A stretch of 64,000 nucleotides of DNA from Symsagittifera roscoffensis. Lineage: Eukaryota > Xenacoelomorpha > Acoela > Convolutidae. The stretch is from NCBI RefSeq assembly GCF_963678635.1, contig NC_087071.1, forward strand, positions 4,913,624 to 4,977,623, in the 5' to 3' direction. Of this stretch, positions 42,467-53,623 are shown piece by piece. The notes under the pieces are model-generated. The model did no database searches. It was given only the letters and a program-made list of their open reading frames with translations, and had not been told where the DNA came from. The stretch's first letter is position 1, and each line of letters begins with the position of its first letter. The translations under genes were made by a program, and so were the position numbers.

Positions 42467-43177
42467 CTAATCGTCGGTCCTCGTCGGCAAAGCGTAACCA
42501 AGTTTCTTTCCACGCTGGATTGTAACCGTGGTGTCCAGTGTATTCAATAACACACTGACACACAGTCCGTTTTGAGTTACCGAGAAGCTCCGGCCTAAAA
42601 TCACTGGATTTTGACTATTTGGATTCGGTACCAAACAAACCTGTTTACTATCACTTAACGAATTTAAATTTCTGATTCTATAAATTGCTACTACCGCTTG
42701 TCCCGGCTGTAGTTTTACCTTTCTATCTAAAAAGATTGGTTACTTAATTTCACCTGTTATTATTCTATTAACTGGTTTTTTAACATACTTCCGGTCCGGG
42801 TTTCTAATCCTTATTAGACCGTTGTTTAAGTCAATCATCACGTCAAAATTCCTGGTTAAATCTCTGCCCAAGATGAATTAGTCGGAGTCATCCAGATTCT
42901 CTACTACCAGGAAGCTCATCCAAAAATCCCATCCTCCCATGTGGAGGACCGTTATTGGTGTTCTTCCGGCTACGTAAATCGCTCCTCGATTGGCCGCGGC
43001 CAGTCGGAGATTCGTCGGAGTTAGATCTTCCCTCGTGAAGCCCATTCTTTCCCAAGTTTTTATTGGCATCACACTCACTACCACTTCTGTGTCCAGAAGC
43101 CCCGTGACACCGATTTTCTTTCCGTTGGTGTCGAGCAGATGTGCAGTTACATCTGCTTCATATCCAATGCGAACCGC
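42467..43177 (-). pseudogene. Retropepsin-like protease of element A
   Basis: The same frame as the zinc-knuckle piece continues after a TGA at 43178-43180. GVTGLLDTEVVVSVMPIKTW is the active-site strand, where the normal D-T/S-G is D-T-E. FILGRDLTRNFDVMIDLNNG is the typical C-terminal strand of retropepsins. Stops at 42878 and near 42742 interrupt it and the region ends at a TAG (42467-42469). The enzyme would cut the Gag-Pol polyprotein; this copy cannot. Confidence 0.7.
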
Positions 43178-44164
43178 TCATTGTTGCATCATGGCGTCAT
43201 TGCCTATTCTACGGACTTTGAATTCTTCTTCACCCAAAGAGATCTGTCCTATTTGGTCACTGTCTGTTGTCACATATGTCCTAGTGTAGAGGCTAACTCT
43301 ATCCACGTTCAGCATCACTTGAATCGGTCCATAGACTTCCACGTAGCGCCCTTGAAGCTTCTTTATTCGAGGGCCACCCGTTGTTAGTGGTGCTCGCACA
43401 GCTCTTGACTCAGTGCACGACTCCAACTGCCTCAGATAATCTGCATATGTGTCCAAATGCATCAAGGTGAACTCTGATGGTTCACTCAGATTTCTGATTA
43501 CCTGGTGTCCCGCTACCGAGATTCTCGATTGTATTTTGCTTCCTTGTGGCACCATACCGAACCTCTGCCGTAGATCACTCGGTGCTTTCGTTTCTTTGAC
43601 CTCTGGTGCCTCGAAGGCGTTCAGTTCTTCCTGCAATATCTCATTTTCCAATTCGAGCTTCACCTTTTGTTCGATCTCCTTCGTTACCAATTCCTGCTCG
43701 ACTCTATTTAGAGCGTCCCTCGCGGCTGCTCTATAATCAATCTGGAAGTCATCCGCCGCAGTCACCGGTTCCGGTTCACATGTCTCTTCCGTTACCGCGT
43801 GCATTTTCTTCGTTACCAGCTCTTGCGGTTTTTCTTTTCTGCGCGCCCACGCTTCACTCAATAGGCGAGCCTTGCTGGCTTTTACACCCGATAAAGCTTC
43901 CTCATGCCTTGGATGCTTGTTGTCTGCTACATCATCCCAGAATTGCGGACAATCCAGTTTAAAATGACCTTCCAACTTGCAAAAGAAACAACTCGGGTCA
44001 AATTTTGCAATTACTCCTCTCATGAAATCTTCATGGTCGACTTCTGACGCATTTTCGTCTTCGAGGCTAAAACCTATTGCTTTCATGCCCTGTTTGTAAG
44101 TTGGGCATGCTGACACATGAGGGTCCGTCGAACTGCAATTTGCACAAGAGGTTCTCTTGTCCAT
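43178..44164 (-). pseudogene. Nucleocapsid with zinc knuckles and protease leader
   Basis: 328 codons. CANCSSTDPHVSAC is a slightly irregular knuckle (C-x2-C-x5-H-x3-C) and CFFCKLEGHFKLDC a standard C-x2-C-x4-H-x4-C knuckle; these bind the element RNA. A long helical segment (NRVEQELVTKEIEQKVKLEL) and a region leading to the protease follow. It shares one frame with the capsid piece and the protease, so Gag and Pol were probably made as one reading frame. Confidence 0.8.
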
Positions 44165-44266
44165 ATCGTCCCTTGGTTTATACCAGTTGTTCCCTTGGTT
44201 TGCTGGTCCGTTGTTAAAAATGCCATAATTGTTCTTGTAATATCCAGATCTCGATGGAGGCTTCAG

Positions 44267-45199
44267 CTAAAGATATTCTTTTGACTTGAGTCTCAACTCC
44301 TCTGGTGTTGGCTCATTGGTTGAGAGTGGTGCGTAATGCGTTGCTAACATTGTTCGAAGTTCATCATTCTTCACACCACCGATGAATTTTGAGGCTACTG
44401 CCAGGTTCAACCTTCTGTTTGATTCATCTGGTTGGCTGCGCCTTCTCAGCATCTCCAAATCGTCTAGAAACTTGTCTATCGTCTCATCTTCTCGGTGCCT
44501 CCATTTCTCGAAGCGATTCATTGCTTGGTGTCCCTGCACCCTTGATGCAAAACGATTTAACAAGATTTCAAAGATTTTCTCAGCAGTATCACGTTGGTAT
44601 TGCTTTTTGGCCATCACGCAGTTCAGGGCTGTCCATTCCAAGTTACTGGCAAGCGCACTGCATTCTTGCTTTTCTGACAAGTCTTCTTCCTCAAAATTCA
44701 GTTTCTTTACCTCTATCCAGGTATCTATACAGCCATCAGATTCTTCTTTATAGTTTCTTGGTTTCTTATAAACTCTTCTGGACTTCTCACTACGTCCATT
44801 GGTTCTAGATAATCTCGTAAGGAATATCTCCAAAGACCTGTTCTGAGGTTCAAAGGCTGTGGCCGTTGATGTAGCCTCTCTTGATTGCCACGCCTGAGTA
44901 TCATTGCCCCCTGATAAGGGTTCTGTACTTGGAACTTCCCTTCCGTCCGATTCACTCGGATTGTTTCTTCCTTGGCTCGCATGACTCATCCCTGGGCTCG
45001 CATGACTACTGTTCCTGGAATCACCTCTCCCAGTCGCATGTGTGCCTTGCGTCGGTCGTTCGTTTGAAGTCTGTCTGTTGCCAGTTGAACTTCCTCCGAT
45101 GTTTGGGCCCCATGTTCTATTATCCCCTGTGGCATAGCCTGCTGAACTGCCCCGTACCTTTAGTGGGTCCATATGTCCTTCTCCTACATTGTTGGTCAT
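44267..45199 (-). pseudogene. Gag capsid-like region
   Basis: 310 codons. The first third is Gly/Ser/Thr-rich and flexible. From about residue 150 it is helical and matches the retrotransposon Gag pattern: IDTWIEVKKLNFEEEDLSEK, ALNCVMAKKQYQRDTAEKIF, then FEKWRHREDETIDKFLDDLE, and AVASKFIGGVKNDELRTML. It forms the particle shell. It is in frame with the nucleocapsid piece downstream and with the N-terminal Gag piece, but not with the middle piece. Confidence 0.75.
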
Positions 45200-45839
45200 T
45201 GAAGTTCACCCTCGGCTGCCTGCTGGGTCCTCCCGAGTTCGGTTCCCCATCTTTTGGTCCACTCCTGCTGCCTATTAGCCCGTCCAACCTATCCATGATA
45301 GCCTGAGTTCGCCTCTCCATCATCGCATCTATCTGTGTGTCAGGAGTCCCAAGAGTCTGCTCTTGTTGAATTCTCAACTTCTCCATGTCGTCTCTCAATC
45401 GTAACTCTCTTTGTTCCGCTTCTCTTGTCATTCGCGACAAGCTCTTCGCCAAGTGTTCATCCGTTCTTTTCTTCAAGCGTTTTTCACTTCTACTAATTTC
45501 TTGTCTATTGCGGTTTACTTCTTCCGGCAGACTTCTTCTCTCGACTTGGACTGCTCTTTCTAGCTCACTCATTCTTATGGACATCTGTTCATTCTGTTCT
45601 CCTATGCTGCCCACTATGTTGGTCAAGGCTTCCTCAATTGATACTCCGTTGTCCACTAGTGGCGTCACAACTGGTGCTGTCACCCTGTCGATCCCAGGTA
45701 GCTTGGTGCTGGTCGAGATTCGGGATTTGATTCTCTGCCTCGACGTCTTTTCATTATCCACTTCCGGATCCGCCGGTGCGTTGCTTAGCCCTGTGTTTCT
45801 ACTCTCCCCAGTTCGCATTTCCAAATTCGTCATACTCAC
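45120..45839 (-). pseudogene. Gag coiled-coil region
   Basis: Up to 239 codons with a long charged coiled coil (QNEQMSIRMSELERAVQVER, SLSRMTREAEQRELRLRDDM). It overlaps the N-terminal piece by a few bases and the capsid piece by 80, in a shifted frame. Two compensating indels in one Gag frame explain this; no ATG fits the shared stop exactly. The coiled coil suggests self-assembly of Gag. Confidence 0.6.
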
Positions 45840-46549
45840 AAAGTCTCCTGACTGGCCTGGTGATTTGTGGTTTTGCTTATTGTCCTCACTACACCAAATT
45901 GGTCCATGGTGCCAGTCCCTTTGCGGTTGTATGCTTCATTCTCCTGAGTCGAATTATTGAGGCTGACTCGAGATCCAAAGTCAACTTGCTCGTCATTGTC
46001 CTCTTCTTCCTCCTGGGATTCTCCTTCATCGCCTGTACCCGCTCCCATGGTAATCGGAAAGATGTTTCCGAAGGTGTTTTTCACTCTCTCTGAAAATGAT
46101 GAGGACATTGCCTGTTTCTCCGTCACGCCTGCCACCATGGTGTTGTCAATGGGAGATCTTTTAGTTGCCACAATTTCAGTAGAGATGTCGGACAGTTCAG
46201 ACATCTCCTCTCGGTCCAGTGTCCAGGTGGCAAAATCTTGGCTTTGTTCTACCGGAGTAGATTCACTCGCCAGCCTTCTGTTTCCTCTCCCCTCCGGTCC
46301 ATGTATTTTCTGGTTCTCATTCATGGCCTGGTCCGGATGGTTCTCCACTTCTAGCATTGCTTTTTGCTCTTCTAAAGACTTTTGAATCTTGGTCTTAACC
46401 ATTCTGCCTGAAACCGTCTCCCCATTGTCGGTCCGGGTTCGTGTGATCCTTTCCACAAACGGGTCGGTCATTGCTTTTCTCTGTTTCTCAGGTATGAATT
46501 TCCTTGAGCTATCACTCTGTTTAGGTATCCTTGACTTGTCTAGACTCAT
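45836..46549 (-). CDS. Gag N-terminal region of element A
   Basis: 237 codons from ATG at 46547-46549 (MSLDKSRIPKQSDSSRKFIP). The start is supported by the second copy of the same N terminus in the inverted fragment at 33900-33962. Hydrophilic, with a Glu-rich stretch (GESQEEEEDNDEQVDF). No domain is recognised beyond position and continuity with Gag. The 2.8-kb leader lies upstream. Confidence 0.65.
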   Translation of the reverse strand: MSLDKSRIPKQSDSSRKFIPEKQRKAMTDPFVERITRTRTDNGETVSGRMVKTKIQKSLEEQKAMLEVENHPDQAMNENQKIHGPEGRGNRRLASESTPVEQSQDFATWTLDREEMSELSDISTEIVATKRSPIDNTMVAGVTEKQAMSSSFSERVKNTFGNIFPITMGAGTGDEGESQEEEEDNDEQVDFGSRVSLNNSTQENEAYNRKGTGTMDQFGVVRTISKTTNHQASQETL

Positions 46550-49351
46550 TTGTAATCTATCACTTCTTACTGCCTATACACTCAATTCGATTGCTAGTGT
46601 CCTTTTAGTCTAACTACTTGTAATAATAACACAACACAATAATTTTCTATTTTTTCTATTAAATAGTGATCACGAATGCTTGTATGTTATCACAGAACAG
46701 CGTGTATAAATTTTATTCACAATGGTCGATAATTAGTTGTAAAATGTGAAGCTAGCACAGTATGATGATATCAGTCTATTTTAAAGATAGTGTTCTCACT
46801 ACCCAATCAAGCACAAATATTATTGATTAAAAACCAAAAATGATAAAGTAAGATAATTTTCTATGAAAAACGTATGTTTTCTGTACTTTTAGTCAGTCGT
46901 AATACATTAGTCGAATTTGTTACTGAAAAAAGAGCTTTCCCTGCTTGGTGCTGCACCAAACAGACAAAACTTGAAGGCAGTAATTTTCTCAACTGGGCGT
47001 CTATTGCACCCACCGAGTCCTGTGTTACCTATCTGCCTTCGGACTGCCCGAGCTAGACCTACTAAAATCCTCAGGGCAATCACTTTTCTCAAAAACGTTT
47101 TGGATTTCAATCTACACCAATGAGTTACACATTCTTGTTCAGTTTAGACTTAGTGTCGCGAATGTCCCAGCTTAGACCTGTTTTGTTTTGGCTTGGTTTT
47201 TTATAAAAGGCAAGTTACCAGTGCAGTCACTGGTTCCCAGCCTATCTCTTAATAACCTAATACCTTTAATTCCGGATTGGTAAAAATAGGACCCCTCTGG
47301 ATTGGTAAAAACAAGACCCTTCCGGATTGGCAAAATTGGGACCCCTCCTGATTGTCAAAAATAAGACCCCTCCGGATTGGCAAAATTCTGGAACCCCTCC
47401 GGATTGGGACCCCTCAGGGTTTGTAAAAATAGCCTCTCGGAGACTTTCTAAATTTTTATTTCTCCCGACACCCTTCCGGATACGTTCTTCGATGCTTTTA
47501 TGCTGTTTGAACTAACTAGGAAGGGTGTATCTTCTTTCCCAAGGCCCTGCCGGATTGAAGTTAAGCCTCTTATTTGACAATTCACCCTAACGGTGAAGGG
47601 TCTTATCGCTAGCCTAGTTTCGACTTGACCAAGGTTTTCTGGTGCCCTTAGCCTTCCCCTTTCGTCTAAATCAGCGTAAAATTGCCTTATTCAACCGTTA
47701 CCACCCTTTGGTAGTGGTGTAAGGAATTTCCAAAATTTTTTTTATAAAACGTGAAGGGTCTACCTTCCCGAATTGGTGAATTTGCTAAAAACAATCCTAA
47801 AAAATTTTCAAGCTTTCTTTTTTGATTGATTGATTTTTTTCTGATCTAATGATACCATGATCAACTGGATCTGTCCAGTAGTTCCAAAGTAATTAACCAA
47901 AACGTCTTTTTTCTAAAGTCAAAAAATTTCTCTCTTATAGGTTCCGCCTAACTTTTTTCGCAATTCTGTTCTTTCCGATCTAAAAGTTATTGATCCGAGC
48001 TCAGAACGCCTTTATTTTTCTAGTTCAATGCAAAAAACCCGATCTTAAATCTCTAGCTGAAAAAATTTGCTAAAAACTATGCTATTTGGACCCCTCCGGA
48101 TTGATGAATCCACTAAATCAAACACGTTAAGTTCGATTTCTCCGTAACCCGGAAGGTTATCGGCAAACGGGTTTTAAAACATGTCGGAACACTAGTGGAA
48201 GTTGTCCGAACAACAATTTTTACTGTCCTAACTCAAAAATTTCAAAAAATTTTCTTATTTTATAGCGTTTCGTTTATTCAAAAATCACGAAAATTCGGTT
48301 TTTGGTACCCAAATAGTTCCAACCACTTCTGAACTAAACTCAACCGGTTCTACTTATTATACTAGTACAGTTACGATGTAACTCACTAATTTGGCGCTTT
48401 TTTCCGTTTCAAAAAGTATCGATTTCTCAAAAATCGCGATTTGTGGGGGGATCAAAATATCGCTATTTTGACCCTAAAGACCGGTCCTTTTACTGTGTTT
48501 TTCACTGAAAAACGATATAGGAGTATTAATATAGGCTGTATAAATAATAAAATTAGTAATACTATACCCCTCCGGGTTTGTTCAAAATCCGATTTAAGGT
48601 GCTTAACTCGGAATTTCGCAGTTCGGTGAAGGTCACTACAGAGCAGCACTGTCAATCACCCCACAGACTAATATCTTACTTTGTACCAAAAGGGATACAA
48701 AACTTGTTAACGATATCCAACAGTCGATTGTTGTTATCGTCGAGCCCCCCAACTTGTCGCTCCTTGAACTGCTTTGCGGATCAGTCTTCTTCACTAATCC
48801 CGAGACCCTTCCGGATTGAGCGCATATTAGTATTAACGTGCTTAAATACTCAAATAACCCTACAGTACAAGCCTCACAAGCGGGCCACAAAATTGATCTT
48901 AACGATCCTGACTGATATAAAAGTCTGTAACAACAATATATCTAACAACAACAAACGGGATGCTCGGATCACATCTCGTCTGGGGGGATGATATCTACTG
49001 ATTTTATACTTTTTTACTTTTTTATTGGTTTTTTCGGTTAATTTTTTTTGTTTTTTGTTTTTCTTGGGTTCTATACTACTTTTGTTTGGTTTCTTGAATA
49101 TCTTTAAGTGTTTTTGGTCACAGACCTCTCATGGAACGAGGGGACGGTCGATCCTCCACCCTTCCTGGAACGTGAACTTTCGGTTCTAACTTTTCGGTTA
49201 AAAAGCTATTCACGGGAATCCGGAAGGCTTCCGCGTTCCGAACTACCCTTCCGCCCAGGCTGTTAGGGCCTATAAGGGCGTTATTATGAGTATCCGCTCG
49301 GCGCGGAGTGCTCGTTAACAGTTCTGCCGGTCATGATAATAGAAAAAATAA
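46550..49351 (-). other. Long leader of element A
   Basis: About 2.8 kb between the primer-site candidate and the Gag start, with no supported gene. The part next to Gag (46550-47196) is the segment copied in inverted form at 33284. Short frames such as 46874-47056 are chance or relics. Further right are CCGGATT-type repeats and AT-rich DNA with recurring CCCTCCGGATTG phrases (for example 48090 and 48811). Confidence 0.65.
47265..47432. repeat. Degenerate tandem repeat in the leader, about 27-32 bp unit
   Basis: Six units of the type CCGGATTGGTAAAAATAGGACCCCT, with changes and small indels. Isolated units recur across the leader and in the LTRs (ACCCCTCCGGATTG near 49850), so the phrase is a family-wide building block. 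Confidence 0.75.
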
Positions 49352-49366
49352 CACCCAGTAGCGCCA
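49352..49366 (-). promoter_or_regulatory. Primer binding site candidate of element A
   Basis: The minus strand reads TGGCGCTACTGGGTG, 12 bases inside the 5' LTR. It starts with TGG, the complement of a tRNA CCA end, as expected for a primer site. The tRNA was not identified. Confidence 0.5.
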
Positions 49367-49378
49367 GAAAAACATCTA

Positions 49379-50277
49379 TGTAACATTCGCCCGGAAGTAC
49401 ATATCGACGGGAAATAAAGCTAAGCTGTAAAACGACTGGCCCGCGTCTAAACAAAACTCTACATGCTTTTTACCGTCTTTTGGTGGTCTTTTGGTGGTAT
49501 TTTCAACATCGGGTCGACAAAAACATTACTGTTCTCCGGCTTCGACCAGAACGCTCAAATTGACTTACTTACATGCAAAATTAGTGAGCTCATGGCGGGA
49601 TCTCTGTATCCCCAGACCACGAGGTCATTCCTAAAAACAAGGCTATTACTATTTTTTATATTCCTATTGTTTTTTTTCGGTAGATAAAAATCATCATCTC
49701 CATCGAAGATGGATCAACCCTTTCCCTTAACTCCTAGCTTCTCATAATCCGAAAACGAATCGAGATGTTATTGAAATTCAATTCAGGGCATGACCAGGAA
49801 GCTAAAAGTTAGTTTGAAATAGTTTGAGTTCAGGTCTCAATACCCCTCCGGATTGCTGAATCCGGGGAAATAAAACTCTCATTTCCTCTCCGGAAGGCTG
49901 AATTCACAATTTCACCACCAGTCACCGTTGGCGTGAATGGATTTGTAACGATTGTAGCGACACAATCGTTACAACTCTGAGCGGTCTCTACTAACACTCT
50001 GTCATATTTTCTATTTCTCGTCGTTGTTTTTCTCGCAACTATCGTTGTTGTTGTGTTTCTTTTGTAGTTTTCTTCTAAAAATGGCCGTTTCGTCGTTTCT
50101 CGGAAATATGACGTCATCATTCGAAATTTTAAAAATTCAAAATACCAGAATATCCTGACCCTCACAGTTTGCCTAATCGTTCAAATAACGTCGCTAATCC
50201 ACCAAAACTGCCGATTCTCAAGGTCAGCGGCCATTAATTTTAATTTGCACTTTTGTCCATTCTGGTCGAATGTCACA
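49379..50277 (-). repeat. 5' LTR of element A (or a solo LTR)
   Basis: Ends are TGTAACATTCGCCC and GGTCGAATGTCACA. It aligns over its full length with the split LTR at 21491/25739-26603. The bases TCTA lie on both sides, which could be a chance match or the 4-bp target duplication of a solo LTR. The primer-site candidate just inside favours the 5' LTR reading. Confidence 0.85.
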
Positions 50278-50483
50278 TCTATGTGATATTCAACCGGAAT
50301 GCCGTCAAATTGCATTTCGAATTCGAATTTGTATTGTAGCATCCGAGTGAGAAAATTGGCGGTTTTGGCGAATTAGTGGTGTTAAACTGACGATTTGATG
50401 GATCAGGACTGGTTAATTTGGCCTGACTTGCAGACTTTTAAAAATTCGATTTGATCATGAATATAACATTCGCCCGTAAATAC
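50278..50483. other. Spacer between element A and copy B
   Basis: 206 bases, no gene. It ends with TATAACATTCGCCCGTAAATAC, a degenerate extra copy of the LTR end that starts again at 50484, so it may be a remnant of another LTR. Confidence 0.4.
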
Positions 50484-52187
50484 TGTAACATTCGCCCGGA
50501 AGTACATATCGACGGAAAATTAAGCTAGGTTCTGAAACGACTGGCTAGCGTCTCAACACAGCTCTACATACTTTTCACCGTCTCTGCCAAAGCCAGTTCT
50601 TTTGGTGGTCTTTCTAACATCGGGTCGACAAAAAAACCTTACAGTTTCCGGCTTCGATCAGAACGCTCTAATTAACTTATTTATACGCAAAAATAGTGAG
50701 CTCATGGCTGGGTCTCAGTATCCCCAGACCACAAGGTCACTGCTAAAATCAGGACTAATGCTTATGTATTATATTACTTTGAGAATGCGTTAAAATTGTA
50801 TATTCAAACAAACGTTTTTGAACATTTTTTTGCATCTTCAGGTTTTACAAATTCTAAACTATATGTACAAAATGATCAAAGATCATAAAAAGTATCATAC
50901 ACATCATGATTCAAAAATTTTAAAAGTTCAACCAATCAAAAATTTACAAAGTTTACTGAAATTTTGTAACAACTATTATGTAACTTTTTTGTACATTTTG
51001 TCACAAATTTCTGAGAATTTTCTCCTTTTTTGTTTTTACAATTTCGTTTTGTCGATAATTTTCATACTAACATGTAAGTTATTTCAAAAACTTTTCGGTT
51101 CTGGAACTATAGCCTTGGTGTCAGCTCCCTACTTCTAAACTCGTCGCGCGTGTTAATTGCCAGTCTCTCTTTCCTAATGTGCAGCGCCTCTAATGTAAGT
51201 AGCTTGATGCTGCTGGACGCCTGGTCGATTATTTTCCATTTAAACTCAGACTTACCACTCTGACTACCACACTGCCTTATATGCTGTCCAACTGGGGTAT
51301 CCTCTTTTCGGTGTTCCTCAATCCTTGTGGTGAGATCTCGGACCGTCTGGCCAACATAGATGGATTTGAATCCACAACATTCAAGTCTGTACACCACTTT
51401 TGATTTCAGTTCACAGGAAAAGAAGTATTTTAGAGAGGGCATACAAGTCTTCATTTTCCTCGTCGTGAATATTATCAGCGCATTGGTGATATCGCGCACT
51501 TTTTTTGCTAATGTCTGACTGTGATTCCCCCTAGATTGGACCATCAAGATAGGTGGTGAATCACTGCTATAAATAAAAATCATCATCTCCATCGAAGATG
51601 GATCAATTTTTTTCCCGAAATCCTAGCTTCTCATTATCTGAAAACGAATTTCGTATTAATTAAATTCAACTCAAGGCATTCCGGGAAGCTATATTTTTGT
51701 ATAAAACTGTTCAAGTTCCAATCCCGAGACCCTTCCGGATTCTGGAATCCGAAAAAATAACATCCTATTTCTTTCCGGAAGGCTGGACACGTCGTCCTAA
51801 CACCCTTCCTGGTTCTTGTAAACTGCTCGGTAACAATTTTAGCGGCACAATCGTTACAACTCGGAGTGGTTTCTGACAATTTGTAACCACAATTTCAATC
51901 TTCTGCCGTTTGGTCGTTGTTGTCACTGAGACTACTGTTGTTCTCTACGAATTCTGTTGTTGTGTTTTCGCCGTTTCAGCTTGTGCGAAATAATAAAAGA
52001 TTACGTGTCGTTCATGTCCAAATCGGAAGTTAAAATTCAGCTTGTCAGTCAAATTTAACCCTTCCCGATTTGTCTGATTGTTCAATTAACGCACTAATTC
52101 ATCAAAACCATCAATCCTCCCGGTCAGATGCTCCACTAAAAATTCGAATGCGAAATTGCATTTTGACCATTCTGATCGAATGTCACA
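50484..52187 (-). repeat. LTR of copy B, interrupted by a PLE fragment
   Basis: It starts TGTAACATTCGCCCGG and ends CGAATGTCACA. LTR sequence runs to about 50774, is interrupted by PLE sequence to about 51566, and resumes at AAATCATCATCTCCATCGAA, the position equal to 26008 of A. Confidence 0.8.
50775..51566 (-). mobile_element. 5'-truncated PLE fragment in the B LTR, GIY-YIG domain
   Basis: The frame 51592-51107 reads the C-terminal part of a PLE protein, with CELKSKVVYRLECCGFKSIY, VGQTVRDLTTRIEEH and LEALHIRKERLAINTRDEFR, related to but distinct from the PLE at 21.5-25.7 kb. The downstream part (50790-51106) resembles the pseudo-LTR and has a degraded hammerhead-like core (CCTGAAGATGC on the minus strand at 50832-50842). 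RT is missing, the usual 5' truncation. Confidence 0.82.
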
Positions 52188-52883
52188 TACTCCCGGGACA
52201 GCCCGGTCAATGTCCTCATTGAGCCTCGTAGTCTTCATCAAAATGGTACAGTGTCATTGAACAGAGTTTACCAATTGCGTGAAATCACTTTTATTCACGT
52301 CATATCGACTCATCGCAGAAATAAATGGCATCATACTACACTATTATAGCCTTCCAAATTCTTTCACTAATCTTCACTTTCGAGGATATAACTTAAGATA
52401 AAACCTTTTTTTAGACTTCCAACGTCCATGTCCCGATTTAAAACTTTTTCTCCTAGATTTAAAAGGTGTTGGGTTGCAGGACGGTCCTGTCAACCAACAA
52501 ACTAAAATTATTCTACTATGTTTCTTCCCTTCGGAAATTTAGTAGTTGTTACTGGTCCTGAATATTAAAATTAAGGAACTCGGTGGTTAGAAGGAACAAT
52601 GAAATAAACTCTCTCTTCAAGAGATTACCCAAGCCTTTCATGTCACCACAAAGTGATCAGTCGTCTTAGTTGATTAAAAACAATCATGCAGACTGGAATA
52701 TTTTAATAAACCCTCCACTCAAGCCTCTCTAAATAAATAGTAGGTGCCTCGAAAGCCACTAACTAAAATCATAATGCAAATTTATAAATGCAACAAATTC
52801 TTCAATCTTCAAAACTCAACTAAATGTTTTCTTTTCAGTTTCAACTGCAAAGCTAGTTGCTTTGTTTCTCATTTGAGTTTATG
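52188..52883 (-). other. Polypurine tract and 3' UTR of copy B
   Basis: The minus strand reads GGGCTGTCCCGGGAGTA directly before the LTR. The remaining stretch aligns with 26618-27320 of A and has no gene. Confidence 0.6.
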
Positions 52884-53582
52884 TCACACACAAAACAATT
52901 CTGAATTGTAACATCTTCTCTTTCGTCGCTTCTTCGTTTCCTTCTTTTTTCGTCGTTTAGAAATTCTAAAACTTCTAAAATCTTCTAATTTTCCTTCTTT
53001 TTGCTTCTTGTTGTTTTTCGGCCATTTGTCAATGTTCCAACTCCTCCTACTGCGACATTGACTCCGCACTTTCCGTCTCTCTGTCTTGCAACACGTCGGT
53101 ACCTATTCTGACGCTGTTGGAAGCAGTCCTCCAACACTTCTGCTCTTCTAATCTTTCTTCAGAATAAGGTAGAGGATCAACGTTAGTTTCTCTGTTTCGG
53201 CAGAAGCTGTCGTGGAGGCACAACTTCACGTCTCTCTCCAAATCTTCCTTCAATATCATTTCTTTTTCCCTTCCATCACATTCACTTGTCCTAGAAGTTC
53301 TCTTCACTGCGGTGATTACTGCATTCCGATGAGTAAGAAAAAATGCGCCTGAAAACTCCTGCTCCAATTTCCAGCTGATACGCACGGTACACTCTGCTGT
53401 GCTTCGACAAATGTTTTTTTGGCATACTCGTACAACCATGCAGTCATGTTGGTTCTGAACCATGGCATCAGTCGTCTTCTGGCCCATATCGTTATCATTT
53501 CCGTCGGAATGTTCAAGATTCTGCACATTGTCTCAAAAAGATCTAAATCTTTTAGACAATCCAATTCCTGTAACTGTTCTTT
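52884..53582 (-). pseudogene. Last accessory frame of copy B with Lys/Arg-rich tail
   Basis: Frames 53564-53316, 53526-53047 and 53069-52884 cover it. Text includes NIPTEMITIWARRRLMPWFR and TNMTAWLYEYAKKTFVEAQQ, then the tail RISKRRKKKETKKRRKRR. The region equals 27321-27990 of A. The basic tail may bind RNA or DNA or be a nuclear signal. No family recognised. Confidence 0.5.
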
Positions 53583-53623
53583 CGTCGGCGTTTACTGTCT
53601 GGGACTTTAGAGTTCTCTGCTGG

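Larger units (their letters stand above)
21491..50277 (-). mobile_element. Element A: giant Ty3/gypsy-type LTR retrotransposon, dead, with nested PLE
   Basis: The element reads on the minus strand. The 5' LTR (49379-50277) and the 3' LTR (21491-21531 plus 25739-26603) are about 899 and 906 bp and share matching ends, TGTAACATTCGCCC and GGTCGAATGTCACA, inverted repeats of each other; the outer end of the 3' LTR now reads TT instead of TG. A primer-site candidate lies inside the 5' LTR and a purine-rich tract abuts the 3' LTR. Domain order is Gag, zinc knuckles, protease, RT, RNase H, integrase, which is the Ty3/gypsy order. An accessory region of 8-9 kb follows integrase. Without the nested PLE it is about 24.5 kb, far above the usual 5-10 kb; plant Ogre and planarian Burro are known giants. 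The LTRs differ at about twenty places in the first 350 bases by eye, and frames hold many stops, so it is old and inactive. Confidence 0.88.

Noticed and set aside
47265-47432. CRISPR-like array
   Set aside because: Units are adjacent without unique spacers, degenerate, and in a eukaryotic retroelement leader.
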